DNA of 64,000 nt from Achromobacter insuavis (GTDB taxonomy: Bacteria; Pseudomonadota; Gammaproteobacteria; Burkholderiales; Burkholderiaceae_B), in NCBI RefSeq assembly GCF_902859645.1, contig NZ_CADIJR010000006.1, positions 62,001-126,000 of the forward strand. The letters are read 5' to 3'. The notes under the pieces were generated by a model. That model was not told the origin of the DNA. It made no database searches and was given only the letters and a program-made list of their open reading frames with translations. A program made the position numbers and the translations under genes. Below, piece by piece: positions 18,148 through 30,327 of the stretch; within the stretch, counting starts at the first letter, position 1; the number at the start of each line of letters is the position of its first letter.

Positions 18148-19218
18148 TTAGAAGATGTGGCGCATGCCCAGGCCGGCGCCGACCTGGCTGGTGCGGCCGG
18201 CGATTTCGCCGGTGACCGCGTCGCGGACCTTGTTGTAGTCCACGGTGCCGTACACCTGGGTACGCTTGGACAGCGAGTACTCGGCCACGGCCACCAGGGC
18301 GTAGCGCTTGCCCTTGTCGCCGTCCACGACCACGTTCTTGCTCTGGTCGTAGTAGGCGGCGCCGGTGATGGCCCAGCGCGGGGTGGCCTGCCAGGTCACG
18401 CCGGCGAAGTAGCCGTTGTCCTTGCGGTCGAGCTGGGCGGTGGTGGTGCCGCCCATGATCATGTTGACCCAGCCGGTCTGGTCGCGGCCGTTGAAGTAGC
18501 CGGCGAAGATCTTGGCGCTTTCGAACTGGTACGAGGCGCTCAGGTTCCAGACGCGCTGGCGCAGATCGGAGTCGGCGCCCTCGTAGGTGTTCTGGTAGGC
18601 GGCGCCCAGGCCCAACTGGCCGACGGTGTAGCGCAGGCTGACACCCATCTGCTGGCCGGCTTTGCGGTCCGACCACTTGTCGCCGTTGGACCATTGGGCC
18701 GCCACGGCCAGGTCACCCAGCGTGTTCGAGTAGCGGAAGGCGTTGCTGTTGCGCACGCGGCCCATGGCGGCGGGCAGCCACGAGTTTTCCGCGTAGTTAC
18801 CGACCGTCAGCGGGTCGAAGTAATCGGCCATCAGGTCCTGGATCACCGTGTTCTGCAGACCCAGGGTCAGCGCGCCGATCTTGCCGCCATCCAGGCCGAC
18901 GTAGGCCAGGCGGTTGAAGGTCTTGCTGGTGTCGGAGGCGATGCCGTTCTGCACGTTGAAGCCTTGCTCCAGGCGGAAGAAGGCGCGGTTGCCGTCGCCC
19001 AGGTCTTCCGAGCCGCGCAGGCCCCAGCGGCTGTTCGAGATGGCGCCGTTGGCCATGGCGATGCGGCTGCCGTCCTGGCCGGTCGCGCCGTCGCTGGTGT
19101 TGACGTAGCGGATGCTGACGTCGGCGATACCGTAGAGGGTGACGCTGGTTTCCGCCGAGGCGGCGCCGGCGGCCAGGCCGAGACCGGCTGCGGCGAGCGA
19201 GAGGGTGATGCGTTTCAC
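18148..19218 (-). CDS. Gram-negative porin (Burkholderiales type)
   Basis: 356 residues from a GTG at 19218 that is preceded by AGGAG 8 bases away; earlier in-frame starts (ATG at 19251) lack this. A signal peptide (VKRITLSLAAAGLGLAAGAASA) leads to the typical ETSVTLYGIADVSIRY first strand and a 16-stranded beta-barrel pattern ending in the outer-membrane C-terminal signature GLGMRHIF with terminal Phe. The long LEQGFNVQNG / AYVGLDGGKIGALTLGLQ segments near residues 85-120 match the loop-3 region of these trimeric general porins. It is monocistronic, with its own terminator and a long A+T-rich upstream region. Confidence 0.93.
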   Translation of the reverse strand: MKRITLSLAAAGLGLAAGAASAETSVTLYGIADVSIRYVNTSDGATGQDGSRIAMANGAISNSRWGLRGSEDLGDGNRAFFRLEQGFNVQNGIASDTSKTFNRLAYVGLDGGKIGALTLGLQNTVIQDLMADYFDPLTVGNYAENSWLPAAMGRVRNSNAFRYSNTLGDLAVAAQWSNGDKWSDRKAGQQMGVSLRYTVGQLGLGAAYQNTYEGADSDLRQRVWNLSASYQFESAKIFAGYFNGRDQTGWVNMIMGGTTTAQLDRKDNGYFAGVTWQATPRWAITGAAYYDQSKNVVVDGDKGKRYALVAVAEYSLSKRTQVYGTVDYNKVRDAVTGEIAGRTSQVGAGLGMRHIF

Positions 19219-19505
19219 GAAGGCTTCTCCTAATGTTTCTGTTCTTGGCATAAACCGGGCTTTTGGCTCGGCTGGATGCGCCTGGCGGTTCGCCTGGAGC
19301 GGGGCCGCTGCACCGACGCCAGGGTTGGCGCGGGTCCGGAGCATTGGCCCTGATTGCGTCCATGCGCCATCTTGGTGCGCACTGGAACGCCACGGGGATT
19401 CTAAAAAAGTTACGGCTTGTGTAGTGCGTTTATCTTTTTCGCGTTTTCCCTGGGTTTACAGAACGGCAAAAAAAGCGATTGTTGAAACAATCAGGCGATT
19501 GTTCC
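19219..19505 (-). promoter_or_regulatory. Upstream region of the porin gene with repeated GATTGTT motif
   Basis: No gene seen. The distal half (about 19395-19505) is A+T-rich with several T/A tracts. A perfect dyad GATTGTT-GA-AACAATC lies at 19477-19492, and a third GATTGTT copy follows at 19497-19503. On the minus strand this is 260-290 bases upstream of the porin start, near the terminator of the preceding TRAP genes. A TAGAAT hexamer on the minus strand near 19405 could be a -10, but its -35 is poor. Confidence 0.45.
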
Positions 19506-19536
19506 AAAAAAAAACCCCGTTGCGAGAACGGGGTTT
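19506..19536 (-). terminator. Rho-independent terminator after the second TRAP operon
   Basis: Stem of 10 pairs (19512-19521 with 19527-19536), loop GCGAG, and on the minus strand a T9 run (A-run 19506-19514 on plus). It follows the large-permease stop at 19554. Confidence 0.92.
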
Positions 19537-19553
19537 CGGGGGGCGCTACGCGA

Positions 19554-20855
19554 TCACAGCGTCATGTGCAGCGGCAGCCACGTGGCGATGCCGGGCACCA
19601 CGTACAACAGCAGCACGGCCAGGATCATCAGGAAGAACATCGGCAGCGAGGCGCGCGCGATGTAGGGCAGTTCCCGTCCGCTCATGCCCGACAGCACGAA
19701 CAGATTGAAGCCCACCGGCGGCGTGATCTGTGCCATTTCCACAACGAAAACGATGAAGATGCCGAACCAGATCAGGTCGATGCCGGCGGCCTGCACGGTC
19801 GGCAGCAGCACGCCCATGGTCAGCACCACGATGGAGATGCCGTCCAGGAAGCAGCCCAGGATGATGAAGAACACCATCAGCGCCATGATCAGCCAGAACT
19901 GCGACAGGCCCAGGCCGCCGATCCATTCGGCCAGCGCCCGCGGCAGGCCGATGTAGCCCATCGCCAGCGTCAGGAACTGCGCGCCCGCCAGGATCAGGGC
20001 GATCATGCAGTACAGCCGGGTGGCGCCCAGCAGCGATTGCATGAAGGTGGCACGGTTCAGCGAGCCCTGCAGGCCGGACAGGATCAGCGCGCCGACCACG
20101 CCGACCGCCGCGGCTTCGGTGGCCGTGGCGATGCCGGTGTAGATCGAGCCCAGCACCGCGCCGATCAGCAGCATCACCGGGATCAGGTGGCGCGAACGCG
20201 ACAGCTTCTCCTTGAAGGTCAGGCCGGGATCGGCCGCCGGCACTTCATCGGGGTTGCGGATCGCCCACCAGGCGATGTAGCCCATGAACAGCAGCGCCAG
20301 CAGGATGCCCGGCACGATGCCCGCGATGAACAGCTTGGCGATCGACACGTCCGCCGCCACGCCATAGACGATCATGATGATCGACGGCGGGATCAGCAGC
20401 CCCAGCGTGCCGGCGCCCGACAGCGTGCCCAGGATCTTGGCCTCGGGGTAGCCGCGGCGCGTCAGTTCGGGGATGGTCATCTTGCCGACGGTGGCGCAGG
20501 TGGCCGCCGACGAGCCCGACACCGCCGCGAAGATGGCGCAGCCGATGACGTTGGTGTGCAGCAGCCGGCCGGGCAGCCGGTTGAGCCACGGCGCCAGGCC
20601 CTTGAACAGGTCCTCCGACAGGCGGGTGCGGAACAGGATCTCGCCCATCCACAGGAACAGGGGCAGGGCGGTCAGCGTCCAGCTCGACGAGGCGCCCCAG
20701 ATGGTGACGGCCATGGCGTCGCCGGCCGGCCGGCTGGAGAAGATCTCCATGCCGATCCAGGCGGTGCCCGCCAGCGTCAGGCCGACCCAGACGCCGCATC
20801 CCAGGAACGCGAAGATCGAGACGACCAGCAGGGTAATGACGAGAAGTTCATTCAT
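19554..20855 (-). CDS. TRAP transporter large permease (DctM type), second system
   Basis: 433 residues starting MNELLVITLLVVSIFAFLG at 20855, overlapping the small-permease stop by 8 bases; the longer frame starting at 20909 would lie inside that gene. DctM landmarks are LSGAGTLGLLIPPSIIMIVYG, AAVSGSSAATCATVGKM and QITPPVGFNLFVLSGMSGRELPYI. About twelve membrane segments. It is the last gene of a three-gene minus-strand operon (binding protein, small permease, large permease), which ends at a strong terminator. Confidence 0.93.
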   Translation of the reverse strand: MNELLVITLLVVSIFAFLGCGVWVGLTLAGTAWIGMEIFSSRPAGDAMAVTIWGASSSWTLTALPLFLWMGEILFRTRLSEDLFKGLAPWLNRLPGRLLHTNVIGCAIFAAVSGSSAATCATVGKMTIPELTRRGYPEAKILGTLSGAGTLGLLIPPSIIMIVYGVAADVSIAKLFIAGIVPGILLALLFMGYIAWWAIRNPDEVPAADPGLTFKEKLSRSRHLIPVMLLIGAVLGSIYTGIATATEAAAVGVVGALILSGLQGSLNRATFMQSLLGATRLYCMIALILAGAQFLTLAMGYIGLPRALAEWIGGLGLSQFWLIMALMVFFIILGCFLDGISIVVLTMGVLLPTVQAAGIDLIWFGIFIVFVVEMAQITPPVGFNLFVLSGMSGRELPYIARASLPMFFLMILAVLLLYVVPGIATWLPLHMTL

Positions 20856-21348
20856 GGGTTTGCTGCGAGGTGGCGGCGGCCAGGCCGCGAGAACGGCGAA
20901 CCAGCTCATCGAGCAGGGCGACCAGGAACAGGACCGTGCCCACGGCCATGCTGAGCTGCGGAATCCACAGCGGCGTGGCGTCGTTGGACGTGGACATGTC
21001 GTTGAACTGCCAGGAGTCGTAGGCCAGCTTGACGCTGAAGAAGGCGAAGGCGGCGGCCATCAGGCAGCCGATCCCGAGCGCGAAGATATCCAGGCGGCGG
21101 CTGGCGGCCGGCGACAGCGCGTTCAAGACCAGCGTCACGCGGATGTGCTCGCCATGCTTGAAGGTGCTGGCCAGCGCCAGGAAACCGGCCGCGGCCATGA
21201 AATACCCGGCATAGGCGTCGGTGCCGGGAATGTTCAGGCCGAGCTGGCGCGCGACGATCGCGGCCAGCACCGCCACCAATACACCGATTGTGCACAGGCC
21301 GGCCAGCAGGCCGGCCGCGCCGTAAAGTCCATCCAGAAAGCGGCGCAT
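20848..21348 (-). CDS. TRAP transporter small permease (DctQ type), second system
   Basis: 166 residues with four membrane segments. DctQ features are the arginine after helix 1 (AIVARQLGLNIPGTDAYAGYFMAA), the FKHGEHIRVTLVL loop matching the family's HxxVD/HIRV segment, and TPLWIPQLSMAVGTVLFLV. It starts 7 bases after the binding-protein stop and overlaps the large permease by 8 bases, so all three genes are tightly coupled here, without the intercistronic hairpin seen in the first TRAP operon. Confidence 0.92.
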   Translation of the reverse strand: MRRFLDGLYGAAGLLAGLCTIGVLVAVLAAIVARQLGLNIPGTDAYAGYFMAAAGFLALASTFKHGEHIRVTLVLNALSPAASRRLDIFALGIGCLMAAAFAFFSVKLAYDSWQFNDMSTSNDATPLWIPQLSMAVGTVLFLVALLDELVRRSRGLAAATSQQTHE

Positions 21349-21355
21349 GGCGATA

Positions 21356-22330
21356 TCACTGCTTCCGGTAGGCGTCGATCATGGCCTGGCCGTCGGCGCC
21401 GGCCTTCTTGAGCCAGTCATCCAGCATGCGCTTGCCGATCACCGACAGGCCTTCCTTGAGCTCGACCGTGGGCTTGATCGTCTCCATGCCGTTCTTGGCC
21501 AGCTCTTCCTGGTACCACTTGTTCTTTTCCTGCGACAGCTTCCAGCCGCGTTCCTCGGCCTGCGCGCCGGCCTTCTTCAGCGCTTCCTGGGTCGCCGGGT
21601 CGAGCGCGTCGAACGCCTTCTTGTTGACGATCACGGCGTTCTTGGGCAGCCAGGCCTGGGTGTCGTAGAACTTCTTGATGTACTCGTAGGTCTTGGTGTC
21701 GTAGCCGGTGGAGGCCGACGACATGTACGAGTCGATCACGCCGGTGGCCAGGGCCTGCGACAGTTCGGCCTGCTGCACCGTCACCGGCTGGGCGCCGACC
21801 AGTTCGGCGATCTTGGCGGTCACCGGGCTGTAGGCGCGCCACTTCAGGCCCTTCATGTCGCTGATCTGCTTGATGTCCTTGTTGGCGAAGATGCCCTGGG
21901 GCGGCCAGGCCACCGCGTACAGCAGCGTCATGCCCTGCGAATTCAGCTTCTTTTCCAGGAACGGCTTCTGCGCCTGGTACAGCTTGAACGAGGCGTCGTA
22001 GCCGGTGGCCAGGAAGGGCAGGCCGTCCAGTTCGTAGATCGGGTCTTCGTTGGCGAAGTTGGTCAGCAGGATCTCGCCGATCTGGGCCTGGTTGCCTTGC
22101 ACCGCGCGCTTGATCTCGGGCGCCTTGTACAGCGAGGCGTTGTTGTGCAGCGTGATCTTGAGCTTGCCTTCCGACAGCGTGTCGACATCCTTGATGAAGG
22201 TCGTCAGGTTTTCGACGTGGAAGTTGCTGGCGGGGTAGGCGCTGGGCAGGTCCCACTTGGTCTGGGCCTGGGCACCGGCGCTGAATGCCACGATAAGGCT
22301 GCCGGTCAACAGCGAGAGCTTCTTGAACAT
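21356..22330 (-). CDS. TRAP transporter solute-binding protein (DctP type), second system
   Basis: 324 residues with signal peptide MFKKLSLLTGSLIVAFSAGAQAQ. The mature region has the DctP core: FHVENLTTFIKDVDTLSEGKL, the ligand-arginine region MKGLKWRAYSPVTAKIAELVGAQPV, and VQQAELSQALATGVIDSYMSSA. The aromatic-rich pocket residues and the absence of cysteines set it apart from the first system's receptor, so the two probably carry different solutes. It is the first gene of its operon; 280 bases separate it from the divergent nudC. AAGGA precedes the ATG. Confidence 0.93.
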   Translation of the reverse strand: MFKKLSLLTGSLIVAFSAGAQAQTKWDLPSAYPASNFHVENLTTFIKDVDTLSEGKLKITLHNNASLYKAPEIKRAVQGNQAQIGEILLTNFANEDPIYELDGLPFLATGYDASFKLYQAQKPFLEKKLNSQGMTLLYAVAWPPQGIFANKDIKQISDMKGLKWRAYSPVTAKIAELVGAQPVTVQQAELSQALATGVIDSYMSSASTGYDTKTYEYIKKFYDTQAWLPKNAVIVNKKAFDALDPATQEALKKAGAQAEERGWKLSQEKNKWYQEELAKNGMETIKPTVELKEGLSVIGKRMLDDWLKKAGADGQAMIDAYRKQ

Positions 22331-22610
22331 GATGGTCCTTCTTTGCGAATGGGGAGTGCGGGGCGGGGCCCGGTGGGCATTGCGAAAAAAGAGCGCGGCG
22401 CGGCATGACGCCTAGCTGAAAAGCCGTGCCATTCTATGTTGCCAATTGGTCACAAAGTGCCTGTAAATGCGCGTTTACGGGTAATTCCTAGGCTGGCGCG
22501 CGCCGGATACTTGAAGATTGAACGAGTGTGCCCACGGGCCGGACGATATCTTGCGGCAAGGCTTTTTTCTTCTAAGATCTCGTCATCACAGTCGTGTCGC
22601 AGAGGGTCGT

Positions 22611-23381
22611 GTGAATTTCGTTTTTCGTCGTGACGAGTTGCTGGTCGAGGAAGCCACCAGCGTATTGCCGGACCTGGACGCCTGTGTGCGCGCCGGGCTT
22701 GGGGCCGATGCCCTGCAGCCGGTCTGGGCCGCGCCGGAATCGCCGGCCCGCGCCGCGCATGTCGAGCCGGGCATCGAGGCGCCGCACGGCTACGCCTTCA
22801 AGAAGCTGCGGTCCCTGTTCGGCGTGCTCGACGAAGAGCGCATGGCGCTGGCCGGCCGCGCCTATCAGATCGCCGAATGGGCCCGCACCCACCGCTTCTG
22901 CGGCGCCTGCGGCACCGCCACCACCCGCGTCAGCGGCGAGTTCTGCCAGCGCTGCCCGGCCTGCGGCTTCTCGGCCTATCCGCGCATCTCGCCGGCCATG
23001 ATGGTGCTGATCCGCAAGGGCGACAGCATCCTGCTGGCGCGCCACACCGCCAACGCCACCGGGCGCTACACGGCGCTGGCCGGTTTCGTCGAGCCGGGCG
23101 AAAGCATCGAGCAGACGGTGCATCGCGAGGTGCTGGAAGAGGTTGGCCTGAAGGTCGGCAACCTGAAGTACTTCGGCAGCCAGTCGTGGCCGTTCCCGCA
23201 TTCGCTGATGGTGGCCTACACGGCCGAGTACGTGTCCGGCGACATCCGCGTGCAGGAAGACGAGATCGCCCATGCGCAATGGTTCGGCCCGGGCGACCCG
23301 ATGCCCGAGATCGCGGCGCGCATCTCCATCGCCGGTTCGCTGATCCGCGCGCACCTGCCGGCGGGCTGGGACGCGCCGTAG
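22611..23381 (+). CDS. nudC: NAD(H) pyrophosphatase / RNA deNADding Nudix hydrolase NudC
   Basis: 256 residues from a GTG at 22611, preceded by AGAGGG; an upstream ATG at 22518 adds an unrelated-looking leader. NudC cleaves NADH to NMNH and AMP and removes NAD caps from RNA 5' ends. The four-cysteine zinc site is C97, C100, C112 and C115. The Nudix box runs from G158 with E164, R172, E173, E176 and E177 in place, and the NADH-specific SQPWPFPxS motif appears as SQSWPFPHS (P to S at the third position). It is divergent from the second TRAP operon, and a T-tailed hairpin follows. Confidence 0.93.
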   Translation: MNFVFRRDELLVEEATSVLPDLDACVRAGLGADALQPVWAAPESPARAAHVEPGIEAPHGYAFKKLRSLFGVLDEERMALAGRAYQIAEWARTHRFCGACGTATTRVSGEFCQRCPACGFSAYPRISPAMMVLIRKGDSILLARHTANATGRYTALAGFVEPGESIEQTVHREVLEEVGLKVGNLKYFGSQSWPFPHSLMVAYTAEYVSGDIRVQEDEIAHAQWFGPGDPMPEIAARISIAGSLIRAHLPAGWDAP

Positions 23382-23481
23382 CGTCCAGGCTTGGGGCAGG
23401 CGTCTGTCTGGACGTCTGCCGCGAACGCCCTGGCGCGCCCGGGGCGAGGCCTGCGAACCTGGCCGACGGGACTAGGGTATT

Positions 23482-23503
23482 CCCTCGAAACGAGGGTTTT
23501 TTT
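23482..23503 (+). terminator. Rho-independent terminator after nudC
   Basis: Six-pair stem CCCTCG/CGAGGG (23482-23487, 23491-23496) with an AAA loop and a T7 run to 23503. Short but canonical. Confidence 0.8.
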
Positions 23504-23584
23504 GTGTCCCTGATTTATTTTTTATTGATGAAATATAGATAAATTATTAGTATTTCGCGCAGATAAACTTGTTGCGCAGCCGTT

Positions 23585-24094
23585 ATGACCTCCACGCTGA
23601 TCGCCTCGTCGGCCCACCTGGCCGGAGGCAGCGCGCCCGATCTGTCCGAAGTCGAATTCGGCCTGATGATCGCCAGCCACGCCTTTGACCGCTGGACCGT
23701 GCGCTGCATGGCCGCGGCGGGCCTGCCCGACCTGACGCCCACCGACGTCATGGTGTTCCACCACGTGTTTCACCGCCAGCGTCCCAAGAAGCTGGCCGAC
23801 ATCTGCTTCACGCTCAATGTCGAAGACACGCACATCGTCAATTACGCGCTGAAAAAGCTCGATCGCCTGGGCGTGGTCAAGGGCGAGCGCGCCAGCAAGG
23901 AAGTGTTCTACAGCGTCACGCCCGAGGGCGCGGCCATCATCAAGCGCTACGGCGAAATCCGCGAGCAATGCCTGACCGCCGGCCTCGATGCGCCGGGCGG
24001 GGGCGGCCTGGAATTCAGCCGCCAGCTGGCGCACACGCTGCGCGCCCTGTCCGGCCTGTACGACCAGGCCGCGCGCGCCGCGACCTCCCTGTAA
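23585..24094 (+). CDS. MarR-type winged-helix transcriptional regulator
   Basis: 169 residues. A winged helix spans about residues 50-115 ([13 protein letters not shown]...[47 protein letters not shown]), as in MarR-like proteins of the PF13463 kind. The gene lies directly upstream of the 5-oxoprolinase (85-base gap) and is likely its regulator. The preceding 75 bases are the most A+T-rich stretch of the neighbourhood and contain a loose dyad GCGCA-N11-TGCGC (23557-23577), a possible autoregulatory site. The start at 23585 lacks a strong ribosome site. Confidence 0.85.
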   Translation: MTSTLIASSAHLAGGSAPDLSEVEFGLMIASHAFDRWTVRCMAAAGLPDLTPTDVMVFHHVFHRQRPKKLADICFTLNVEDTHIVNYALKKLDRLGVVKGERASKEVFYSVTPEGAAIIKRYGEIREQCLTAGLDAPGGGGLEFSRQLAHTLRALSGLYDQAARAATSL

Positions 24095-24179
24095 CCGATA
24101 CGCGGGGCCACGCCCCGTACCACAACCCGCACGCCGCGGCCGGCAGCGCCGTGGCGGCTTCTTGTACCCGAGGATGAAT

Positions 24180-27803
<3,624 letters not shown>

Positions 27804-27883
27804 GTCGGCGGCATGAGGGCGGGGCGATCCGGGATGGTCATCACGGGTCGCCCCGTTTGCGTTGGGGCCATGGGATTGGGTTC

Positions 27884-28036
27884 TCAGGCGAAAAGCCAAT
27901 GTCGAATTGCCGCGATCGCCACGAGGATGAGAACGATCACGATCGCCACGATTTGAACCAGGTCAATCATGAAGGCGACCGTTCCCGGATCGTGCCACTG
28001 TATCGAACGCAAGTAGTTGAGTATTCTGCCGCGCAT
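27884..28036 (-). CDS. Small membrane protein of 50 residues (unrecognised)
   Basis: A complete short frame from ATG (28036) to TGA (27884). The first 22 residues are basic and polar (MRGRILNYLRSIQWHDPG); then one strongly hydrophobic helix (about 23-45, IDLVQIVAIVIVLILVAIAA); it ends IRHWLFA. This is the layout of a single-pass inner-membrane micropeptide. A stop codon lies in frame not far upstream, so the protein cannot be longer. A weak GAGAG lies ahead of the start, inside a perfect dyad. An internal ATG (27970) would give a 28-residue form. It is minus-strand, between the 5-oxoprolinase and C45 genes, in a 399-base gap otherwise empty. No function is proposed. Confidence 0.55.
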   Translation of the reverse strand: MRGRILNYLRSIQWHDPGTVAFMIDLVQIVAIVIVLILVAIAAIRHWLFA

Positions 28037-28062
28037 GAGACTCTCAAAAAATTGAGTCTCAT
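28035..28062 (-). promoter_or_regulatory. Perfect dyad overlapping the start codon of the 50-residue protein
   Basis: Arms ATGAGACTC (28035-28043) and GAGTCTCAT (28054-28062) are perfectly complementary with a 10-base A-rich loop. On the minus strand the start codon of the small protein falls at the end of the 3' arm. An alternative inner pairing CTCAA/TTGAG (28043-28047, 28052-28056) is also possible. It could be an operator or an RNA hairpin that hides the start. Confidence 0.6.
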
Positions 28063-28202
28063 TCTATGCAGCGCCGCCCCATTTCCAGTTGGCGATTGAT
28101 CCGAGATTGTCGGTGGCGCGTATGGTTCGAGTCCTGATCGATGTGCGGGTGTGTCGATCAATGTGAACGCCGGGCCGTCCGCACGGGACGATTCGCGCCC
28201 CG

Positions 28203-29243
28203 TCACTCCGGATCGTTCATCACATCCAGCACGATCTCCGCCTTGGCCTTGCGGTCATAGACCCGCAACGTCACCTCGCCATCGCCGATCTCGAAGATCG
28301 CGGTGGCGAGCGTGTTTTCGCCATCCGGGTCCGCGGCATCGGTGCGCAGGATCGGCAAATCGCCTTCGGTATCGTGCAGCGCCGCCAGCAGGTCGGCGCC
28401 CGTGGTGGCGGGGGACCAGGTGTCGACGATGCCCTCGATGCGGCGCTGGCGGTCGCGCGACGAGTCGGTGATGATCTGCGATTGCCCCCGGCTGGCCTGG
28501 TGCACCATATGGTTGGCGTGGCCATACCGGGTGCCGATTTCCTGCGCCGAGGCGGTGCCCGGTGTCGCTTCGACACTGAAAATGCGCGCGTCGGCCGCCG
28601 ATCCCAGCGTATGGTGAAAGCCCCCCGCGCGCGGGGTGTCGCGCAGCAGCGCCACCGCCTCGTCCAGCGTGGCGCAGTCGAGCACCGCGCGGGCCAGCAG
28701 CATGCGCGGCACGCCGGCAGGGCGTTGCCGGGTGCGCAGGTTGTTGATGGTCTGCACCAGGCCGGCGCGGTTGGCGCCGAAGGTATGGCCCGGCAGCGAA
28801 CCCGGATAGTAGAAACTCAGGTAGCCCGGCGCGTCCTCCAGCGCCACGTCGACCAGGTGGCAGCGGCCGTAAAGGTAGGGGTCGCCGTCCTCGTTGTGGC
28901 CGATCCAGCGGGTGCCGTCGGCGGCTTTCAGCGCCACCGAGGTGCAGCCGTCGCCGCTGCCGCTGCTGTGCAGGAGGTCGCCGCGGCAATTCCACAACAG
29001 CACGTCGGCCAGCGGCATGTCCAGCCCCTCGGCCAGCCCCTCCAGTTCGTCCCACAGGGCGGGCAGGGCGGTCCGGGCCTGTTCGCCCAGCTCGTCCAGG
29101 TACGGGTGGCCGCGCCAGGGGCGCAGCGCCTTCCAGGTGGCGCTCTGGTCCAGGTAGGTCGCCATCAGCGGGCGGGCCAGCTTGCCCAGCGCCGCGCCGA
29201 CCTGGCGCCGGTTGCCGGCGATGCGTACATACTTGTAGGGCAT
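28203..29243 (-). CDS. C45-family peptidase / acyl-CoA:6-APA-type acyltransferase
   Basis: 346 residues from an ATG at 29243 preceded by GGAG at 7 bases; an upstream start at 29264 lacks support. It resembles the isopenicillin-N acyltransferase (C45) group of Ntn hydrolases: NRRQVGAALGKLARP at the N-terminus, the LLWNCRGDLL helix and the autoprocessing site GSGDGC, in which C100 would become the N-terminal nucleophile. Further family marks are WIGHNEDGDP, FGANRAGLVQTINNL and GHANHMVHQ. It would transfer or hydrolyse an acyl group on an amide. It is divergent from glnH with 165 bases between, so the two may be co-controlled. The substrate is unknown. Confidence 0.85.
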   Translation of the reverse strand: MPYKYVRIAGNRRQVGAALGKLARPLMATYLDQSATWKALRPWRGHPYLDELGEQARTALPALWDELEGLAEGLDMPLADVLLWNCRGDLLHSSGSGDGCTSVALKAADGTRWIGHNEDGDPYLYGRCHLVDVALEDAPGYLSFYYPGSLPGHTFGANRAGLVQTINNLRTRQRPAGVPRMLLARAVLDCATLDEAVALLRDTPRAGGFHHTLGSAADARIFSVEATPGTASAQEIGTRYGHANHMVHQASRGQSQIITDSSRDRQRRIEGIVDTWSPATTGADLLAALHDTEGDLPILRTDAADPDGENTLATAIFEIGDGEVTLRVYDRKAKAEIVLDVMNDPE

Positions 29244-29408
29244 GGGGATTCTCCGGGGTGTCATGCGGATTGTAATTTTTCTAAGCTCTCTGCGGTGGGG
29301 ACGGATGCGTTAACATGCCCCGTAAGTTGCTCCGGCGATCCCGGCGTGGCCCGCGCATCATGTTCCAACTAAAACCCGGGTGCTATCGGCCCCCAAGAGG
29401 AGAGTTTC

Positions 29409-30161
29409 ATGATTAAACGTAAAGTCGCCGCCGCCTTGGTCGGCCTGTCCGTGGCCATGTTTGGCGCCGCCTCCGGCGCCTACGCCCAAGGCAAGGAATT
29501 GGTGGTGGCCACCGATACCGCTTTCGTGCCGTTCGAGTTCAAGCAAGGCAACACCTACACCGGCTTCGACGTCGACCTGTGGGCCGCCATCGCCAAGGAA
29601 TTGAACGTCAAGTACAAGCTGCAGCCGATGGACTTCAACGGCATCATCCCTGGCCTGCAGACCAAGAACATCGACGTCGCGCTGGCCGGCATCACCATCC
29701 GTGACGACCGCAAGAAGGTGATCGACTTCTCCGATCCCTACTACGAAAGCGGCCTGGCCATCCTGGTCGGCGACAAGAACACCGACATCAAGGACGCCAA
29801 GTCGCTGGCTGGCAAGACCGTCGCGGTCAAGACCGGCACCGCCACCGTGGACTTCCTGAAGGCCCAGGTGCCGGACGCCAAGCTCAAGCTGTTCCCCAAC
29901 ATCGACAACGCCTACCTGGAACTGGCCACCGGCCGGGTCGACGCCGCCGTGCACGACACGCCCAACGTCCAGTACTACGCCAACACGGCTGGCAAGGGCC
30001 GCGTCAAGGTGGTCGGCTCGGTCAAGAGCGGCGACTTCTACGGCATCGCCTTCCCCAAGGGCAGCGAACTGGTGCCGCAGGTCAACAAGGCGCTGGCCAC
30101 GCTCAAGTCCAACGGCCAGTACGACGCCATCTACGAGAAGTGGTTCGGCAAGAAGCCCTGA
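29409..30161 (+). CDS. glnH: Glutamine ABC transporter, periplasmic binding protein GlnH
   Basis: 250 residues with signal peptide ending AASGAYAQ near residue 26. The mature start [37 protein letters not shown] and the [48 protein letters not shown] segment closely match E. coli GlnH. Ligand residues expected in this fold include the Thr/Arg of GITIRDDR and the Asp near [17 protein letters not shown] precedes the ATG. The permease (30328) and ATPase (30981) genes follow after a large hairpin. General polar amino-acid binding cannot be excluded. Confidence 0.9.
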   Translation: MIKRKVAAALVGLSVAMFGAASGAYAQGKELVVATDTAFVPFEFKQGNTYTGFDVDLWAAIAKELNVKYKLQPMDFNGIIPGLQTKNIDVALAGITIRDDRKKVIDFSDPYYESGLAILVGDKNTDIKDAKSLAGKTVAVKTGTATVDFLKAQVPDAKLKLFPNIDNAYLELATGRVDAAVHDTPNVQYYANTAGKGRVKVVGSVKSGDFYGIAFPKGSELVPQVNKALATLKSNGQYDAIYEKWFGKKP

Positions 30162-30188
30162 GCTTCCCTGTCGGATTGATGTTGCATT

Positions 30189-30262
30189 TCGGGGCCGCCC
30201 GGCAGTCTGGGGCCCCGGCGCTTCGCTCCGGCGACGCCGGGCCCGGGACGGGGCGGCCCCGA
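30189..30262 (+). terminator. Large intercistronic stem-loop between glnH and glnP
   Basis: Outer arms TCGGGGCCGCCC (30189-30200) and GGGCGGCCCCGA (30251-30262) are perfect 12-base complements. A second G+C stem (CCGGCG/CGCCGG region) is nested inside. No T-run follows; it probably protects the binding-protein message or limits read-through. Confidence 0.65.
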
Positions 30263-30327
30263 GTCGCTTGCGCCGCCGGGCGTTCCCGCCGTGATGCGGC
30301 GCGCTGGCGCGCCATTGAGGGGTAATC

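Noticed and set aside
22420-22445. Possible sigma-54 promoter (TGGCAC-N5-TTCA, minus strand) before the second TRAP operon
   Set aside because: The -12 element misses the conserved GC (TTCA for TTGC), so not supported.
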